Of a DNA stretch of 64,000 nucleotides, positions 56,019 through 64,000 are shown piece after piece (the first letter of the stretch is position 1; the number at the start of each line of letters is the position of its first letter). Source of the stretch: Aphelenchoides besseyi (Eukaryota > Nematoda > Chromadorea > Rhabditida > Aphelenchoididae). The stretch lies in the NCBI GenBank assembly GCA_024699855.1, contig JAMPIQ010000002.1, positions 1,922,001 to 1,986,000 of the forward strand, in the 5' to 3' direction. The notes below the pieces were generated by a model. That model ran no database searches, was not told the origin of the DNA, and was given only the letters and a program-made list of their open reading frames with translations. The translations under genes were made by a program, and so were the position numbers.

Positions 56019-56423
56019 ATGTCGATCGTCGAAATTTACACTAATTTGGATGTTAGCAAAGTATCCGCAGGCTTTTGCACTTCAACGCTTAAAAAAATAG
56101 CAGAGTTAACAGCAGTCGAAAAATGGGGCCGCTGCTGCGTTATCGTTCAAAAAACAGATCAGTTCAATTGTGGCAATAGTGTTTATGCATCTGCGTTTCT
56201 GCGGTTAACGTCATGCAAAGAAATTAGTCGTTCGAGTAATCAACAAGTTATCGATAGTTTAATTGATTACGTTCATGAGAATTTGAGAATTGAAGCAGTT
56301 AGCGATGAGACGAGAAAGCTAATTGAAAAAGCAGTCGAGATACCAAAAGCCCGAATTGCAGTTCAATTGTGTGAAGTCCATCCGAGAACTATCGCGTTTA
56401 AAGGTCGGAACATGAACCGTTAA
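56019..56423 (+). CDS. Possible Ulp1/adenain-like cysteine protease, C-terminal part (134 residues)
   Basis: ATG 56019. The order IVEIYTNL, STLKKIAEL and IVQKTDQFNCGNSVYASAFL resembles the C-terminal half of Ulp1-type transposon proteases, where a VYDSL strand, a QIA helix and a Q...D(C/N)CG catalytic block occur in this order. The Cys of FNCG would be the nucleophile. Just upstream in the same frame is ILHYCRTNE, whose His could be catalytic, but that frame has a stop close by. Mavericks usually encode such a maturation protease. The match is weak; the protein may be truncated or unrelated. Confidence 0.4.
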   Translation: MSIVEIYTNLDVSKVSAGFCTSTLKKIAELTAVEKWGRCCVIVQKTDQFNCGNSVYASAFLRLTSCKEISRSSNQQVIDSLIDYVHENLRIEAVSDETRKLIEKAVEIPKARIAVQLCEVHPRTIAFKGRNMNR

Positions 56424-56637
56424 ATACGAAGATTAACAGTTTGTATGAACATTGTTATTCGATACTTTTCAACTTACAAATCACTTTACAAACTCATCTC
56501 TTTATTGTTTTCAACAAGGCAACAATCATGATTTACCTACTCAAGAAAGTACAAAGTGAAATTGGATTATATGGTTTACGACAGAGTCCAAAACGTTTAA
56601 CCTCAATATTGCTAAAAGTATAAACAAAATACATGAT

Positions 56638-57036
56638 TCAATGTTCAATAAGAGTTTCCAAATGCTCGAAGCTTTGACATAAGGCTTGTACGTTTTCCAT
56701 TAGGATCAATAATTTTAGGCCAAATTGGTTCAGTTCTTCGTTGTTTCGTGGATAGTAATCGTGGACGTAATTGAGTTCCGCAGGTAAAGAGATAGTTATC
56801 TCTTTAACTGAAGCAAACAACTTTTCAAATGCCATTTTCGCGTCTTTCGAGCTGATTTGCTTGCGAAAATCACATCCTTCCATCATCTTCAAAACTTCTT
56901 GAAGTTCCAGTGCTGCATGTCGACCATGATGAAGAGCGGGACCAAAATCTTTGTACAAACGTGAGATTGCAAGTTCCATAAAAAACGAAGCCCGTTCTAA
57001 GCGTACGAAAACTGCCTCGAACGTAAAAGCTGACAT
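56638..57036 (-). CDS. Maverick ORF of unknown function, helical (132 residues)
   Basis: ATG 57036 to TGA 56638. The product is predominantly helix-forming, with heptad-like hydrophobic spacing (RLERASFFMELAISRLYKD, then a long helical C-terminus). It has a single Cys pair and no membrane segment. It reads against the capsid gene direction, next to the possible protease. No family recognised. Confidence 0.5.
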   Translation of the reverse strand: MSAFTFEAVFVRLERASFFMELAISRLYKDFGPALHHGRHAALELQEVLKMMEGCDFRKQISSKDAKMAFEKLFASVKEITISLPAELNYVHDYYPRNNEELNQFGLKLLILMENVQALCQSFEHLETLIEH

Positions 57037-57534
57037 ACTTAAACACTAAGAACGTGACAAAGTCGTTCAAGCTGTGCAAAGTTTACTTGTTCTTATATGC
57101 AACTACGACTCGGATTAATCAAATAGCCGAAATTGTCACATTTCTTTGAAAACGCCCAAGCTTTTGTCTACACTATTCAAGTGATAAATTTTCTGCTTCT
57201 TACTCAGCTGTATGGATACCAGAAAATGAAAATCGAAGTTGATCGATTTCAAGTGCGCTGAAGGACCACCGTGCGCGTTTGCAGGATTTTGGTTAATGGC
57301 CTTTTAACCCTAAAACGAGTTCCGCCATCGACACTGTACCTCCCGCTGTTTATCATTCGCAAGCATCTGCGAATGATTAGTGGTCTCCTTAAGCGAAAGT
57401 CAATGGTGGTCCGAAATACAGTATATGATTCGCATATTTATACCTAATTACGTGTCCCGACTGTTTATTGTAAACATCTCAACAGTAACAGTATTTCTAA
57501 CTTGTAGTTTCGTAACGACGAGAACAACTAGACA
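57037..57534. other. Maverick intergenic DNA
   Basis: No supported gene. It lies between two minus-strand ORFs. Confidence 0.4.
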
Positions 57535-57909
57535 TCAACAATTTACCTTTTTGTATTTTGCATGAAACTTAATAATTACTTCCGCATAACCGATTAACGG
57601 AATTTGTGCTGTAAAGCGATCAACGTCAAAATCTTTATCATAATTCGTTTTTGTCGTGTAAATATCATAAGTTTTTCGATGAGTTGCGCTGTCCATTTGA
57701 TTGAGGAAATTGCACTTTGCCGTTTCCGTAATGTACGGCGAACAGAAGCAGGTATGAACCAAAATTGATTTTATTTTACGATTGCGGATTAAAAGTGGAG
57801 ACTGTTCAATCATCCGTTTTATTAAAACCGACAAGTCGGAACGGTTTTGAGTTAAAACACATCTTTTGACAGTAGTAGGAGTTAATTTTATTTGAGTCAA
57901 TGTCGTCAT
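57535..57909 (-). CDS. Maverick ORF of unknown function (124 residues)
   Basis: ATG 57909 to stop 57535. A basic, Thr-rich N-terminus (MTTLTQIKLTPTTVKRC) is followed by a segment with TCFCSPYITETAKCNF and a C-terminal IPLIGYAEVIIKFHAKYKK that looks like beta strands. It is divergent from the packaging ATPase, with only 67 bp between the starts, so the two probably share a bidirectional promoter. No family recognised. Confidence 0.55.
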   Translation of the reverse strand: MTTLTQIKLTPTTVKRCVLTQNRSDLSVLIKRMIEQSPLLIRNRKIKSILVHTCFCSPYITETAKCNFLNQMDSATHRKTYDIYTTKTNYDKDFDVDRFTAQIPLIGYAEVIIKFHAKYKKVNC

Positions 57910-57976
57910 AATGAATTGATAACACCAAAAAATCGCTCTATTTATATCTTTTGTAATTCTAAAGAACAGTCGGATA

Positions 57977-58630
57977 ATGCTACAGTTGAGCGAAGAAGAA
58001 ATTCAATTCCACGCCCCTTTTGTCAGCGTATTGGCCGGTTCGACAGGAAGTGGAAAGTCGAGATTTTTAAGAAATCTAATTGAAAACAGAAACAAATTGA
58101 TCACACCGACTCCAAATGCCGTTATATTTTGTTATGGACAGTGGACTAATGAACTACCAGGTATTGAAAAGATGGGAATTCAGCTTTTTGACGGGTTGCC
58201 TTCACAGACAATGCTCAATGAGCTTAAGCCAAATTCTCTTTTGATTTTGGACGATTTGCAAAACGATATCGACGAAAAGTATCTCACTTCACTTTTTACA
58301 AAGCAATCCCATCACTTGAACATTAGCGTTATTCTAACAGTGCAAAACTTGTTCGATAGAAAGATTAAAACTGCGAGAATAAATTCGCATTACGTGATTT
58401 TAACAAAATCGGCAAACTCAAAACTGCAAATTAAAACGTTTGGAACACAAGTATTTGCGAATGAACTCCCGTATTTTCTGGATGCTTACAAGAAAGCTAC
58501 AGATGAAAATTTTCAATATCTCGTTGTTAATTTGCACCCTCAATCAAATAGTTTGACACGCTTGTTCACGGGGATATTTCCGTACGATGGACCAGTACGT
58601 ATCTTTTTGTCGTCAAGAGTCGGTTCGTAA
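57977..58630 (+). CDS. Maverick genome-packaging ATPase (FtsK/HerA, A32-like)
   Basis: 217 residues from ATG 57977. Walker A is VLAGSTGSGKSRFLRNLI (residues ~17-34), and Walker B is SLLILDDLQND (~90-100) with the acidic pair expected for this family. A sensor-like VILTVQNLFDR follows (~125). The size and motif order match the packaging ATPases of Mavericks and related double-jelly-roll viruses, which pump the genome into the capsid. The gene is intact. Its stop overlaps the ATG of the next gene by one base. Confidence 0.9.
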   Translation: MLQLSEEEIQFHAPFVSVLAGSTGSGKSRFLRNLIENRNKLITPTPNAVIFCYGQWTNELPGIEKMGIQLFDGLPSQTMLNELKPNSLLILDDLQNDIDEKYLTSLFTKQSHHLNISVILTVQNLFDRKIKTARINSHYVILTKSANSKLQIKTFGTQVFANELPYFLDAYKKATDENFQYLVVNLHPQSNSLTRLFTGIFPYDGPVRIFLSSRVGS

Positions 58631-59295
58631 TGTTTTCCATCGTCTTTGCGCTTTTAATTTCTACTACAAACAGCAAGATTTTACGTTCTTTTCCTTATAC
58701 GCAGAATGATCACTGTATTATTACAAATATTTTGAACAACACTTATTTCTCAATGTGGAAAGATGGTATTGACCGCTACAAATTCCAAGTACCGAATCTT
58801 TGTGATCCATTAACATGTCTTGAATTCAATAAAAATGTGCTATATTTATGCTCTAAATCCACGACCAAAGAAGTTTTCACCGTAAATTCTACACACATTG
58901 AATCAACAAGTTTATATCCTGATTACGCCGCATTTGATCCATTTACTAAACAAATTGTATTCGCTGATAAAACGGGAATTCACAAATTTAAAATGCTACA
59001 GACTCAACGTTTTAACGAACCGCTTATGCACATAAACTCTGTTAATTCAACTTTAGGAATAACCGATCTACTGGCTTACAATAATCAGGTTTACGTGCTG
59101 GATGTGTACAAAAATGTTTGGCAATGGATAGACTCAGAATTGACTTTAATTGGCTTCTCGCAAAATGAAAAGTTTGACGGCTTACATTTTTCCGACAAAC
59201 AAGATGTTTCATTTTCACTTAATCCGTTTATTGCCGTGTTCTTATTTATTTCAGTTTGCGTTTATCAATCTTGTAAAACTCGTTATTCGAGTTAA
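58630..59295 (+). CDS. Maverick-encoded secreted/type I membrane protein (221 residues)
   Basis: ATG 58630 starts a signal peptide (FSIVFALLISTTNS). The ectodomain contains repeated strand-turn units such as YAAFDPFTKQIVFADKTGIH and LLAYNNQVYVLDVYKNVWQW, reminiscent of beta-propeller blades, several NxS/T sites and a few Cys. A C-terminal membrane helix (FIAVFLFISVCVYQSC) and a short tail close it. The start overlaps the stop of the packaging ATPase, and the stop abuts the next ATG, so it belongs firmly to the element. It is intact while neighbours are broken. A virion-surface or host-membrane role is inferred from topology only; it has no recognised fusion-protein features. Confidence 0.65.
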   Translation: MFSIVFALLISTTNSKILRSFPYTQNDHCIITNILNNTYFSMWKDGIDRYKFQVPNLCDPLTCLEFNKNVLYLCSKSTTKEVFTVNSTHIESTSLYPDYAAFDPFTKQIVFADKTGIHKFKMLQTQRFNEPLMHINSVNSTLGITDLLAYNNQVYVLDVYKNVWQWIDSELTLIGFSQNEKFDGLHFSDKQDVSFSLNPFIAVFLFISVCVYQSCKTRYSS

Positions 59296-59613
59296 ATGCC
59301 ACGTCAACAGACGGTCGGGCCTGTTGTAATTGAGAATTGCGAATTTTTGAATAAACTCGTAAAAACTACTTCTATTCGAAAGAAATTGCGATTATTGGAA
59401 GAAGCGACTCCTAAACAACTTTTGTGTATTGTCGAAAGTGCTGTTAACGTTCTAAAAGGCAATTTCAAATTAAGACCTAAACAACTGAAGAATTTGGCTC
59501 CGCACGCACCGATTATTCGTAAACTTTCACGCGCTAGAACTCCAAAAGCTACTCGAAAACTTAGTCAGAGTGGATCGGGAATTTGTGCCTGTCATAGAAA
59601 ATCCCATCTATGA
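59296..59613 (+). CDS. Conserved Maverick ORF, basic (about 105 residues)
   Basis: ATG 59296 follows the previous stop directly. The segment LLEEATPKQLLCIVESAVNV with LKLRPKQ- and RKLSRARTPKATRKLSQSG-like basic repeats resembles a widely shared Polinton ORF of unknown role whose C-terminus is often hydrophobic. The hydrophobic part is missing here: the frame ends with CACHRKSHL, overlapping the next frame by 44 bp. A frameshift near 59570 or true gene overlap are both possible. Confidence 0.6.
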   Translation: MPRQQTVGPVVIENCEFLNKLVKTTSIRKKLRLLEEATPKQLLCIVESAVNVLKGNFKLRPKQLKNLAPHAPIIRKLSRARTPKATRKLSQSGSGICACHRKSHL

Positions 59614-60037
59614 GACAAAACAATCAACAAAAGATGCACTTGAAACACTTATACCTGAACAACCACCTAACGCCTCTGAAGTCAAATCGTCAAACCGTGA
59701 AGAAGATTTAAACAAGAGTCAAAAAATCACCATCCCAACAGACGTCTATCCTCTAATTAACACCCATGATAAGGCGCTGAAATACATGTCTGCTAATCGT
59801 AAGGTTTTTAAACTTGGTGACACGTTTTCTATACTCAAGGACGACGGAACCGAATATCGAAACAGCAATCTGGCCGCTTCACTCTCATACATTTTTGGTC
59901 ATGCTAATAAAAGAACTAAAAGACCGCCCGGCACTATAACTTTAGAAAATCGTATGAAAAAGTTTACTTATAATCCTTTTTCAGACGATGAGGATCAAGA
60001 AGGGTCTGGTAAGTTCAAGCCGTGTTTATGGTGTTAG
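59570..60037 (+). CDS. Conserved Maverick ORF of unknown function (about 155 residues)
   Basis: The open frame begins at a GTG at 59570 in a frame different from the preceding gene. The first ATG in frame is far inside, so the true start is uncertain or the frame is joined to 59296-59613. The core DTFSILKDDGTEYRNSNLA followed by RPPGTITLENRMKKF resembles a Polinton ORF family with a small globular domain. It ends GSGKFKPCLWC. Function unknown. Confidence 0.55.
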   Translation: MDREFVPVIENPIYETKQSTKDALETLIPEQPPNASEVKSSNREEDLNKSQKITIPTDVYPLINTHDKALKYMSANRKVFKLGDTFSILKDDGTEYRNSNLAASLSYIFGHANKRTKRPPGTITLENRMKKFTYNPFSDDEDQEGSGKFKPCLWC

Positions 60038-60070
60038 TTTTCTGAACAGTAGACATTAACGGATGGTCGT

Positions 60071-61125
60071 ATGAGTGTCGCAAAGTTTTACACCGATTTA
60101 AACTCACCAGCTGCTTTTTCTGGAATAAATAATGTTTCTAAAGCAGCACATACAACTCGGACAAAAGCCATCAGTGAGCTCCAAAAGATTCGTACGTACT
60201 CCCTACACAAACCTCGTAAATTTAAGTTTCAGCGACTTCGCACAATACCTTCCGGATATTTTACTCATTTACAAGCCGATCTGGCCGATTTTCAAATGTT
60301 GGCAAAGTACAATAAATCTTACAAGTACATTCTTGTTGTAGTTGAATTGCTTTCACGTCGTTTTTACGCAGCACCGGTTAAAAGAAAGAAGCCTCAAGAT
60401 ATGATTGAGGCTTTTGAATTAATCTTCAAAAAAATCAAATCTATGCCTTGGGTTCTGCAAACAGATCGTGGAATGGAGTTTTGTAGCAAAGAAGTTGAAA
60501 AATACTTCAAAGAAAACAAGGATATTACGCATCGCACAACATTGGATGATTATGCAAAATGTTCTGTGGCTGAACGTGCGATTCGAACAATAAAAACTCG
60601 TTTGTACAAATATCTGGATTATAACACATCTCTTAACTGGCTGGAGCCGCTTTCGAAGATAATCGACGGTATAAACAATACTGAAAACCGTGTGACCGGT
60701 TTGAAGCCTAATTCTGTAAACTTCAAAAACTGGACTGCTGTGTGGAATCGTGTCTACGGTGGAAATCACACAGCCGGAAACTATGCTAAAGTACGCTTCA
60801 AAGTTGGGGATTATGTTCGAATTGCAAAGAAAAAATCAACGTTTGATAAATCGTATTTTGCAAGATTTTCCGATGAGTTATTTGTTATAAGTAAAGTGCT
60901 AAAAAAACCAAGCCCCCAACTTTTAAACTCAAAGACCTTAATGACGAAGAGATTGCTGGACACTTTTATACTCCCGAGCTTAGTAAGACGGTCAAAGATG
61001 ATGTTTATCGTATTAAAAGTGTGATTAGACAACGCACAAGAAACGGCGTAAAGCAATTATACGTCTCTTGGATGGGATTTCCCGAAACCGAAAACTGCTG
61101 GATAAACGAAAGTGATATTGTTTAA
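60071..61125 (+). CDS. Maverick retroviral-type integrase with C-terminal chromodomain (one frame change)
   Basis: The rve catalytic core has the DDE triad in THLQADLADFQ (first D), QTDRGMEF (second D) and AKCSVAERAIRTIKTRL (E), with the usual spacing. An SH3-like segment follows (FKVGDYVRIAKKKSTFDKSY). At the A7 run at 60901-60907 the frame changes; the other frame continues to 61125 with KQLYVSWMGFPETENCW, a chromodomain. The element uses this enzyme to insert its DNA. The A7 run could be an indel or a -1 slippage site. The start ATG at 60071 fits the usual length. Confidence 0.88.
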
Positions 61126-61160
61126 AACAGTTCAGTATCTTTATTTAGTTTTGTAAAAGC

Positions 61161-62554
61161 ATGTCGTCCGATAAATTTATTGTCATTTTACCATCTAATA
61201 CAACGCCTCAAAATAAAAACAATCATTTTCGGGTCAACTTACCAAAAAACCTAAAATTTCCCGAGCCAAACTGGGAAGTTGGTCTTTTCTCAATTGTTTA
61301 TCCCCATAGCTGGTCAAATTTAGGAACAGAAAGTGCTCAACGTATTACACTGGTAGATAAGGAGTTGACAAAAACACACATTGAAATTCCGCAAGCTTCA
61401 TTCAGCTCAATTAAAGGTCTAGAGCAATTTTTGAACATTCATACACCTGCAAGTCGTAGTAAAAGAAAATTGGAAGAACAACAACCTCTCGAGAGCGATT
61501 CAGGCCCGCGTTTCAAAGTTGGTAAACAATCGGGCAAAAGCATTTAAACGCATTATGAAGATAAACTCTCTGATACATTACACTCACGCCCATCCACTCC
61601 ACCTTTGCCAGAACAACAGCCCTTAAAAGTTGACGGATAATCAGACAGTGAAAATATTCAAGTGGATGATGCGAATCCCACACAACCAAAAGAAAATCGT
61701 CCTAAACATACCGATTCTTCGAAACCTGTTGAAACATCAAAACCTGCTGATACTCCGTTACAACCTCAGGATAATGCCAAAAAAAAAAAGCACAAAAGAA
61801 AACAATTTTGTGCGACCAAAGAGCCATAAGCCTCCGTCTTCGGCAATAGTGCAAAGAGAAGAGCAAGAATTAAAAGAAAGAGAACGAGAACGAGAAAAAG
61901 CAGAAAACGATGAGGCTTATGGTAATTCCGGGTTATTTCGTACGTACACGTCGGAGGTATATGATGCTTTAAACAATAGTACCAAGCTACGTATTGAGCG
62001 TATTCAGGCAAAGAACGAAGAACGTGAGAGCTTAACTGATAAAATAATCAACAAAGTTAAAAAAGGAAGAATATAGAAACTTTCAAAATTATGAACGCAT
62101 TGATAACCCTAAACGAGTGATGTTTAAATACGATTTGTCATACAATCGTTTTGTGATATTGCTTCCTGACGAGTATTTGTATATGGAACTTACACCTCAG
62201 CTAAAATATATTTGCGAATACGCTGAAAATCAATTTCTCGTTCACGGAAGCAAAGCGTTGTACGATTGTGATCTATCTGGAGGTATTTCACAATTTGCAG
62301 TCTACTCGCCGGGACTAACCGACAACATTGTTCTCGGAGATAAGATGACCAGTTTACTACGTATTATCAAAATTTCAAGCACACCCGGAATGAGCGTAGA
62401 AACTGTTTGTCATCCAATGATATTTTTACCTGTAATGCCCAAAGAAGTTTCGTCAATTGAGATTTCACTGCGCAGTTTACAAGGAGAATTAATGCCTCTA
62501 AACTACGGACATGTAATTGTAACTTTAATGTTTAGAAAACGACCTCTTTTTTAA
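61161..62554 (+). CDS. Maverick penton-like minor capsid protein, interrupted
   Basis: The N-terminal block (KFIVILPSNTTPQNKNNHFR ... WEVGLFSIVYPHSWSN) and the C-terminal block (from 62117: VYSPGLTDNIVLGDKM, LLRIIKIS, IEISLRSLQGELMPLNYG, VIVTLMFRKR) are the two halves of the Polinton minor capsid protein, which forms the penton in the virion model. Between them lies a charged linker. The frame is broken by TAA at 61545-61547 and at 61638-61640, a frame change at the A-rich run near 61785, a stop at 62074-62076 and a further change after it. It is damaged or heavily mis-assembled. Confidence 0.75.
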
Positions 62555-62605
62555 CAAGTTTAGTTACACTAATTGTTTTACCAGAGTGTAGTCGTGTAAT
62601 AAACT

Positions 62606-63070
62606 ATGGTCCAAATCTTATTTGATCCTTCAACAGTCGAGTTTTCAAATTTCTTTCAAAATACTCAAATCGGCAGTGGAGATATTTACAAAGGTCAACT
62701 ACCATTTCAGCGAGGTTTTGGGTCTGTTCGGACTCAGTACGGTACTGGAATTGGAAGTGTACTGTCTAGTCTGTGGCGTACACTTTTACCGGTTCTTCGA
62801 AGTGTTGGAAGCTCTGTTGGCAAAGAGGCGCTTTCAACAGGTGGTAGAATTCTGGAAAATTTGTCAAAAGAAGGAAAGTTAAGTGAAACGTTTAAAACAG
62901 AGGCACGTCAAGGAGCTCGAAATTTGGCTCAAAAAGTGTTGGATCAACAAGGAGAAGGTAAACACGGAGGAAAACGAGTTAGTGCTCTAAATCGTGCCAT
63001 CAGAAGTCGGTCGGTTCCCAAAAAATTGTGCGAAAACGTAAACGCGATATTTTTGAATAATGTTGTTTAA
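62606..63070 (+). CDS. Maverick core-like/membrane-active basic protein (154 residues)
   Basis: ATG 62606. A short N-terminal acidic part is followed by GQLPFQRGFGSVRTQYGTGI, then SLWRTLLPVLRSVGSSVGKE, GGRILENL and a Lys/Arg-rich C-terminus (KHGGKRVSALNRAIRSRS). The pattern YxG...QRG.G.G..L..LwR.l.P.l..vGk is widespread in Polintons and resembles adenoviral core or pVI-like proteins. It overlaps the start of the major capsid gene by 11 bp. Intact. Confidence 0.7.
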   Translation: MVQILFDPSTVEFSNFFQNTQIGSGDIYKGQLPFQRGFGSVRTQYGTGIGSVLSSLWRTLLPVLRSVGSSVGKEALSTGGRILENLSKEGKLSETFKTEARQGARNLAQKVLDQQGEGKHGGKRVSALNRAIRSRSVPKKLCENVNAIFLNNVV

Positions 63071-64000
63071 GAAAGTCGATCAAACGTCGCCAAATACAAT
63101 CAGCTCTGCATTAGATCTCTTTACTGCTAATTCGACTAACGTTAGCTTCACTTCGACTTATTTTCGTGAATTTCTTACTTTAAATCCCGTAACGCAATTT
63201 CCACTACATTTTACAGTATTCAATGGCTCCAGTTTTATCGATCTTTTACAATGTTACTTTCTGACAACGTTTAAAATCACTAAGGCTGACAGCACAACTA
63301 TAGATGCTGGCGCAGATGTTGCGCCCATTCAAATGTTGGGATCGAGTTTTATGAAAAACATTAAAGTAACAATCAACGGTCGCGAAATTTACTCTGGTAA
63401 CGTACTTAGCGCTTACAAATCTTACTTCGACATTTTACTTTCATATGGTAGTGAATCAAAGGAATCTCATTTATCAGGCAGCGGTTTTATCGAGTACGAC
63501 ACTTAGGATGCCTTTAATGACGAGGCTTATGTGAAGTTGAAAGAAATGTTTGCAGAGTCTCGAGAAGTTCAGCTAGTTGGGCGCATTCCCGCCGATTTAT
63601 TCAATCAAGAAAATCTACTTCTCAACAACTTGGAAATGAACATTGAAATCATGCCCCACGATAGCAACTTTTGTTTAATGCAACCGCAAACCAACGTCGA
63701 TAATTACAAACTACAAATTACACAATGTAAATTATACGTCAAATTTTGCGATCTAGTTGACAGTTTATCACTATCCTTTAACACAAAGCTACAGTTGGAA
63801 CCCGCACGTTCTTCCGTAAGACGTACGGAAATTAAAAACCTTGAACTTGTAGCGGGAAGAATGGACTTTTATACAAATCTTTACAGCGAGACTATTCCTA
63901 AACGAATAATAATCGGTATGGTAGATTCACGAGCTTTAAATGGTAACAGCTCTTTAAGTCCCTTCAATTTCCGACCGTTTTGACGTTCGAGAAATAACTG
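63060..64000 (+). CDS. Maverick major capsid protein (double jelly-roll), partial and interrupted
   Basis: ATG 63060. The N-terminal part VDQTSPNTISSALDLFTANS and the jelly-roll strands PLHFTVFNGSSFIDLLQCYF, LGSSFMKNIKVTINGREIYS and YKSYFDILLSYG match Polinton major capsid proteins. After a TAG at 63504-63506 the same frame continues with MFAESREVQLVGRIPADLFN and later RRTEIKNLELVAGRMDFYTN and SPFNFRPF. Near 63980 the frame changes in a T4 run and continues past the window end. The C-terminal jelly roll is outside the window. Confidence 0.85.

Larger units (their letters stand above)
50400..64000 (+). mobile_element. Maverick/Polinton virus-like DNA transposon (right end outside the window)
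   Basis: Between about 50.4 kb and the window end lie the diagnostic Maverick genes: PolB (51.8-55.65), a possible cysteine protease (56.0), packaging ATPase (57.98), retroviral-type integrase with chromodomain (60.07), penton-like minor capsid (61.16), a core-like basic protein (62.6) and major capsid (63.06), with several unknown ORFs. Gene packing is tight and intronless, unlike the host DNA to the left. The left boundary is not fixed: no partner TIR is in the window, and the region 50360-50600 is only a candidate terminus. At least PolB, integrase, penton and major capsid carry breaks. Confidence 0.9.

Noticed and set aside
55748..56044. 98-codon Ser/Leu-rich frame after PolB
   Set aside because: It overlaps the better-supported 56019 ORF and lacks domain features or a clean signal peptide.
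1..64000. CRISPR arrays, bacterial operons, rRNA or tRNA genes
   Set aside because: No regularly spaced short direct repeats, no Shine-Dalgarno architecture and no cloverleaf with a convincing B box were recognised. The DNA is eukaryotic.

Overview
Eukaryotic nuclear DNA, almost certainly a nematode. The evidence is short GT-AG introns (mostly about 35-60 bp), two families that are essentially nematode-specific (DUF273 and DUF1647), a serpentine chemoreceptor-type GPCR, a venom-allergen-like (VAL/SCP) secreted protein, and nematode-type FkbM methyltransferases, GT10 and GT11 fucosyltransferases and core-1 galactosyltransferases. The species cannot be fixed from the sequence. A 100-N run (27608-27707) shows this is a scaffold. 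Many single-base or homopolymer length differences between near-identical copies suggest either residual assembly indels or widespread decay.

Layout. 0-50 kb is a dense cluster of type II membrane (Golgi-type) glycan enzymes on both strands. In order: GT14 fragment (1-118), GT31 copy A (802-2057), DUF273 copy A (2570-3922), a 4.1-kb TIR-flanked composite transposon (6702-10797), DUF1647 copy A (10830-12430), DUF273 copy B (13395-14897), GT31 copy B (15393-16650), GT14 copy B (17334-18921), GT10 fucosyltransferase A (19089-20562), FkbM methyltransferase (21019-22121), a DUF1647 relic (23660-24066), C1GalT A (24355-25681), GT11 fucosyltransferase (26454 to the gap), DUF1647 copy B (27708-29107) and GT10 B (29600-31287). 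Next come a GPCR, a tiny Cys-rich membrane protein, an FkbM pseudogene, non-LTR and Tc1 remnants, C1GalT B (38450-39970), a stand-alone SGNH protein, a VAL gene, a non-LTR endonuclease fragment, a decayed Helitron (44.57-47.2 kb), a GT10 3' fragment and GT14 copy C (48140-49730).

The cluster is built from segmental copies. One is an inverted duplication with arms of at least 3.77 kb (1-3773 and 13677-17451). Another is a 1.66-kb inverted pair (17610-19267 and 47795-49457). A third is a 0.64-kb direct near-identical block (11380-12020 and 28232-28872). In all three, near-identity stops abruptly inside or beside the exon that encodes the membrane anchor and stem, so near-identical catalytic parts sit on different Golgi-anchor modules. 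Two families of upstream elements (A and B) recur in front of several of these genes and look like shared promoters.

Taken together, C1GalT (core 1), GT14 (core-2-type branching), GT11 (alpha-1,2-Fuc), GT10 (alpha-1,3-Fuc), GT31 and FkbM methyltransferases could form a mucin-type O-glycan assembly line with methyl capping. This is inference from families.

From about 50.4 kb to the end lies a Maverick/Polinton virus-like transposon whose other end is outside the window. It carries protein-primed PolB, a possible cysteine protease, packaging ATPase, a secreted or membrane protein, integrase with chromodomain, penton-like minor capsid, a core-like protein and major capsid, plus unknown ORFs. 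Several of its genes carry frame breaks or in-frame stops.
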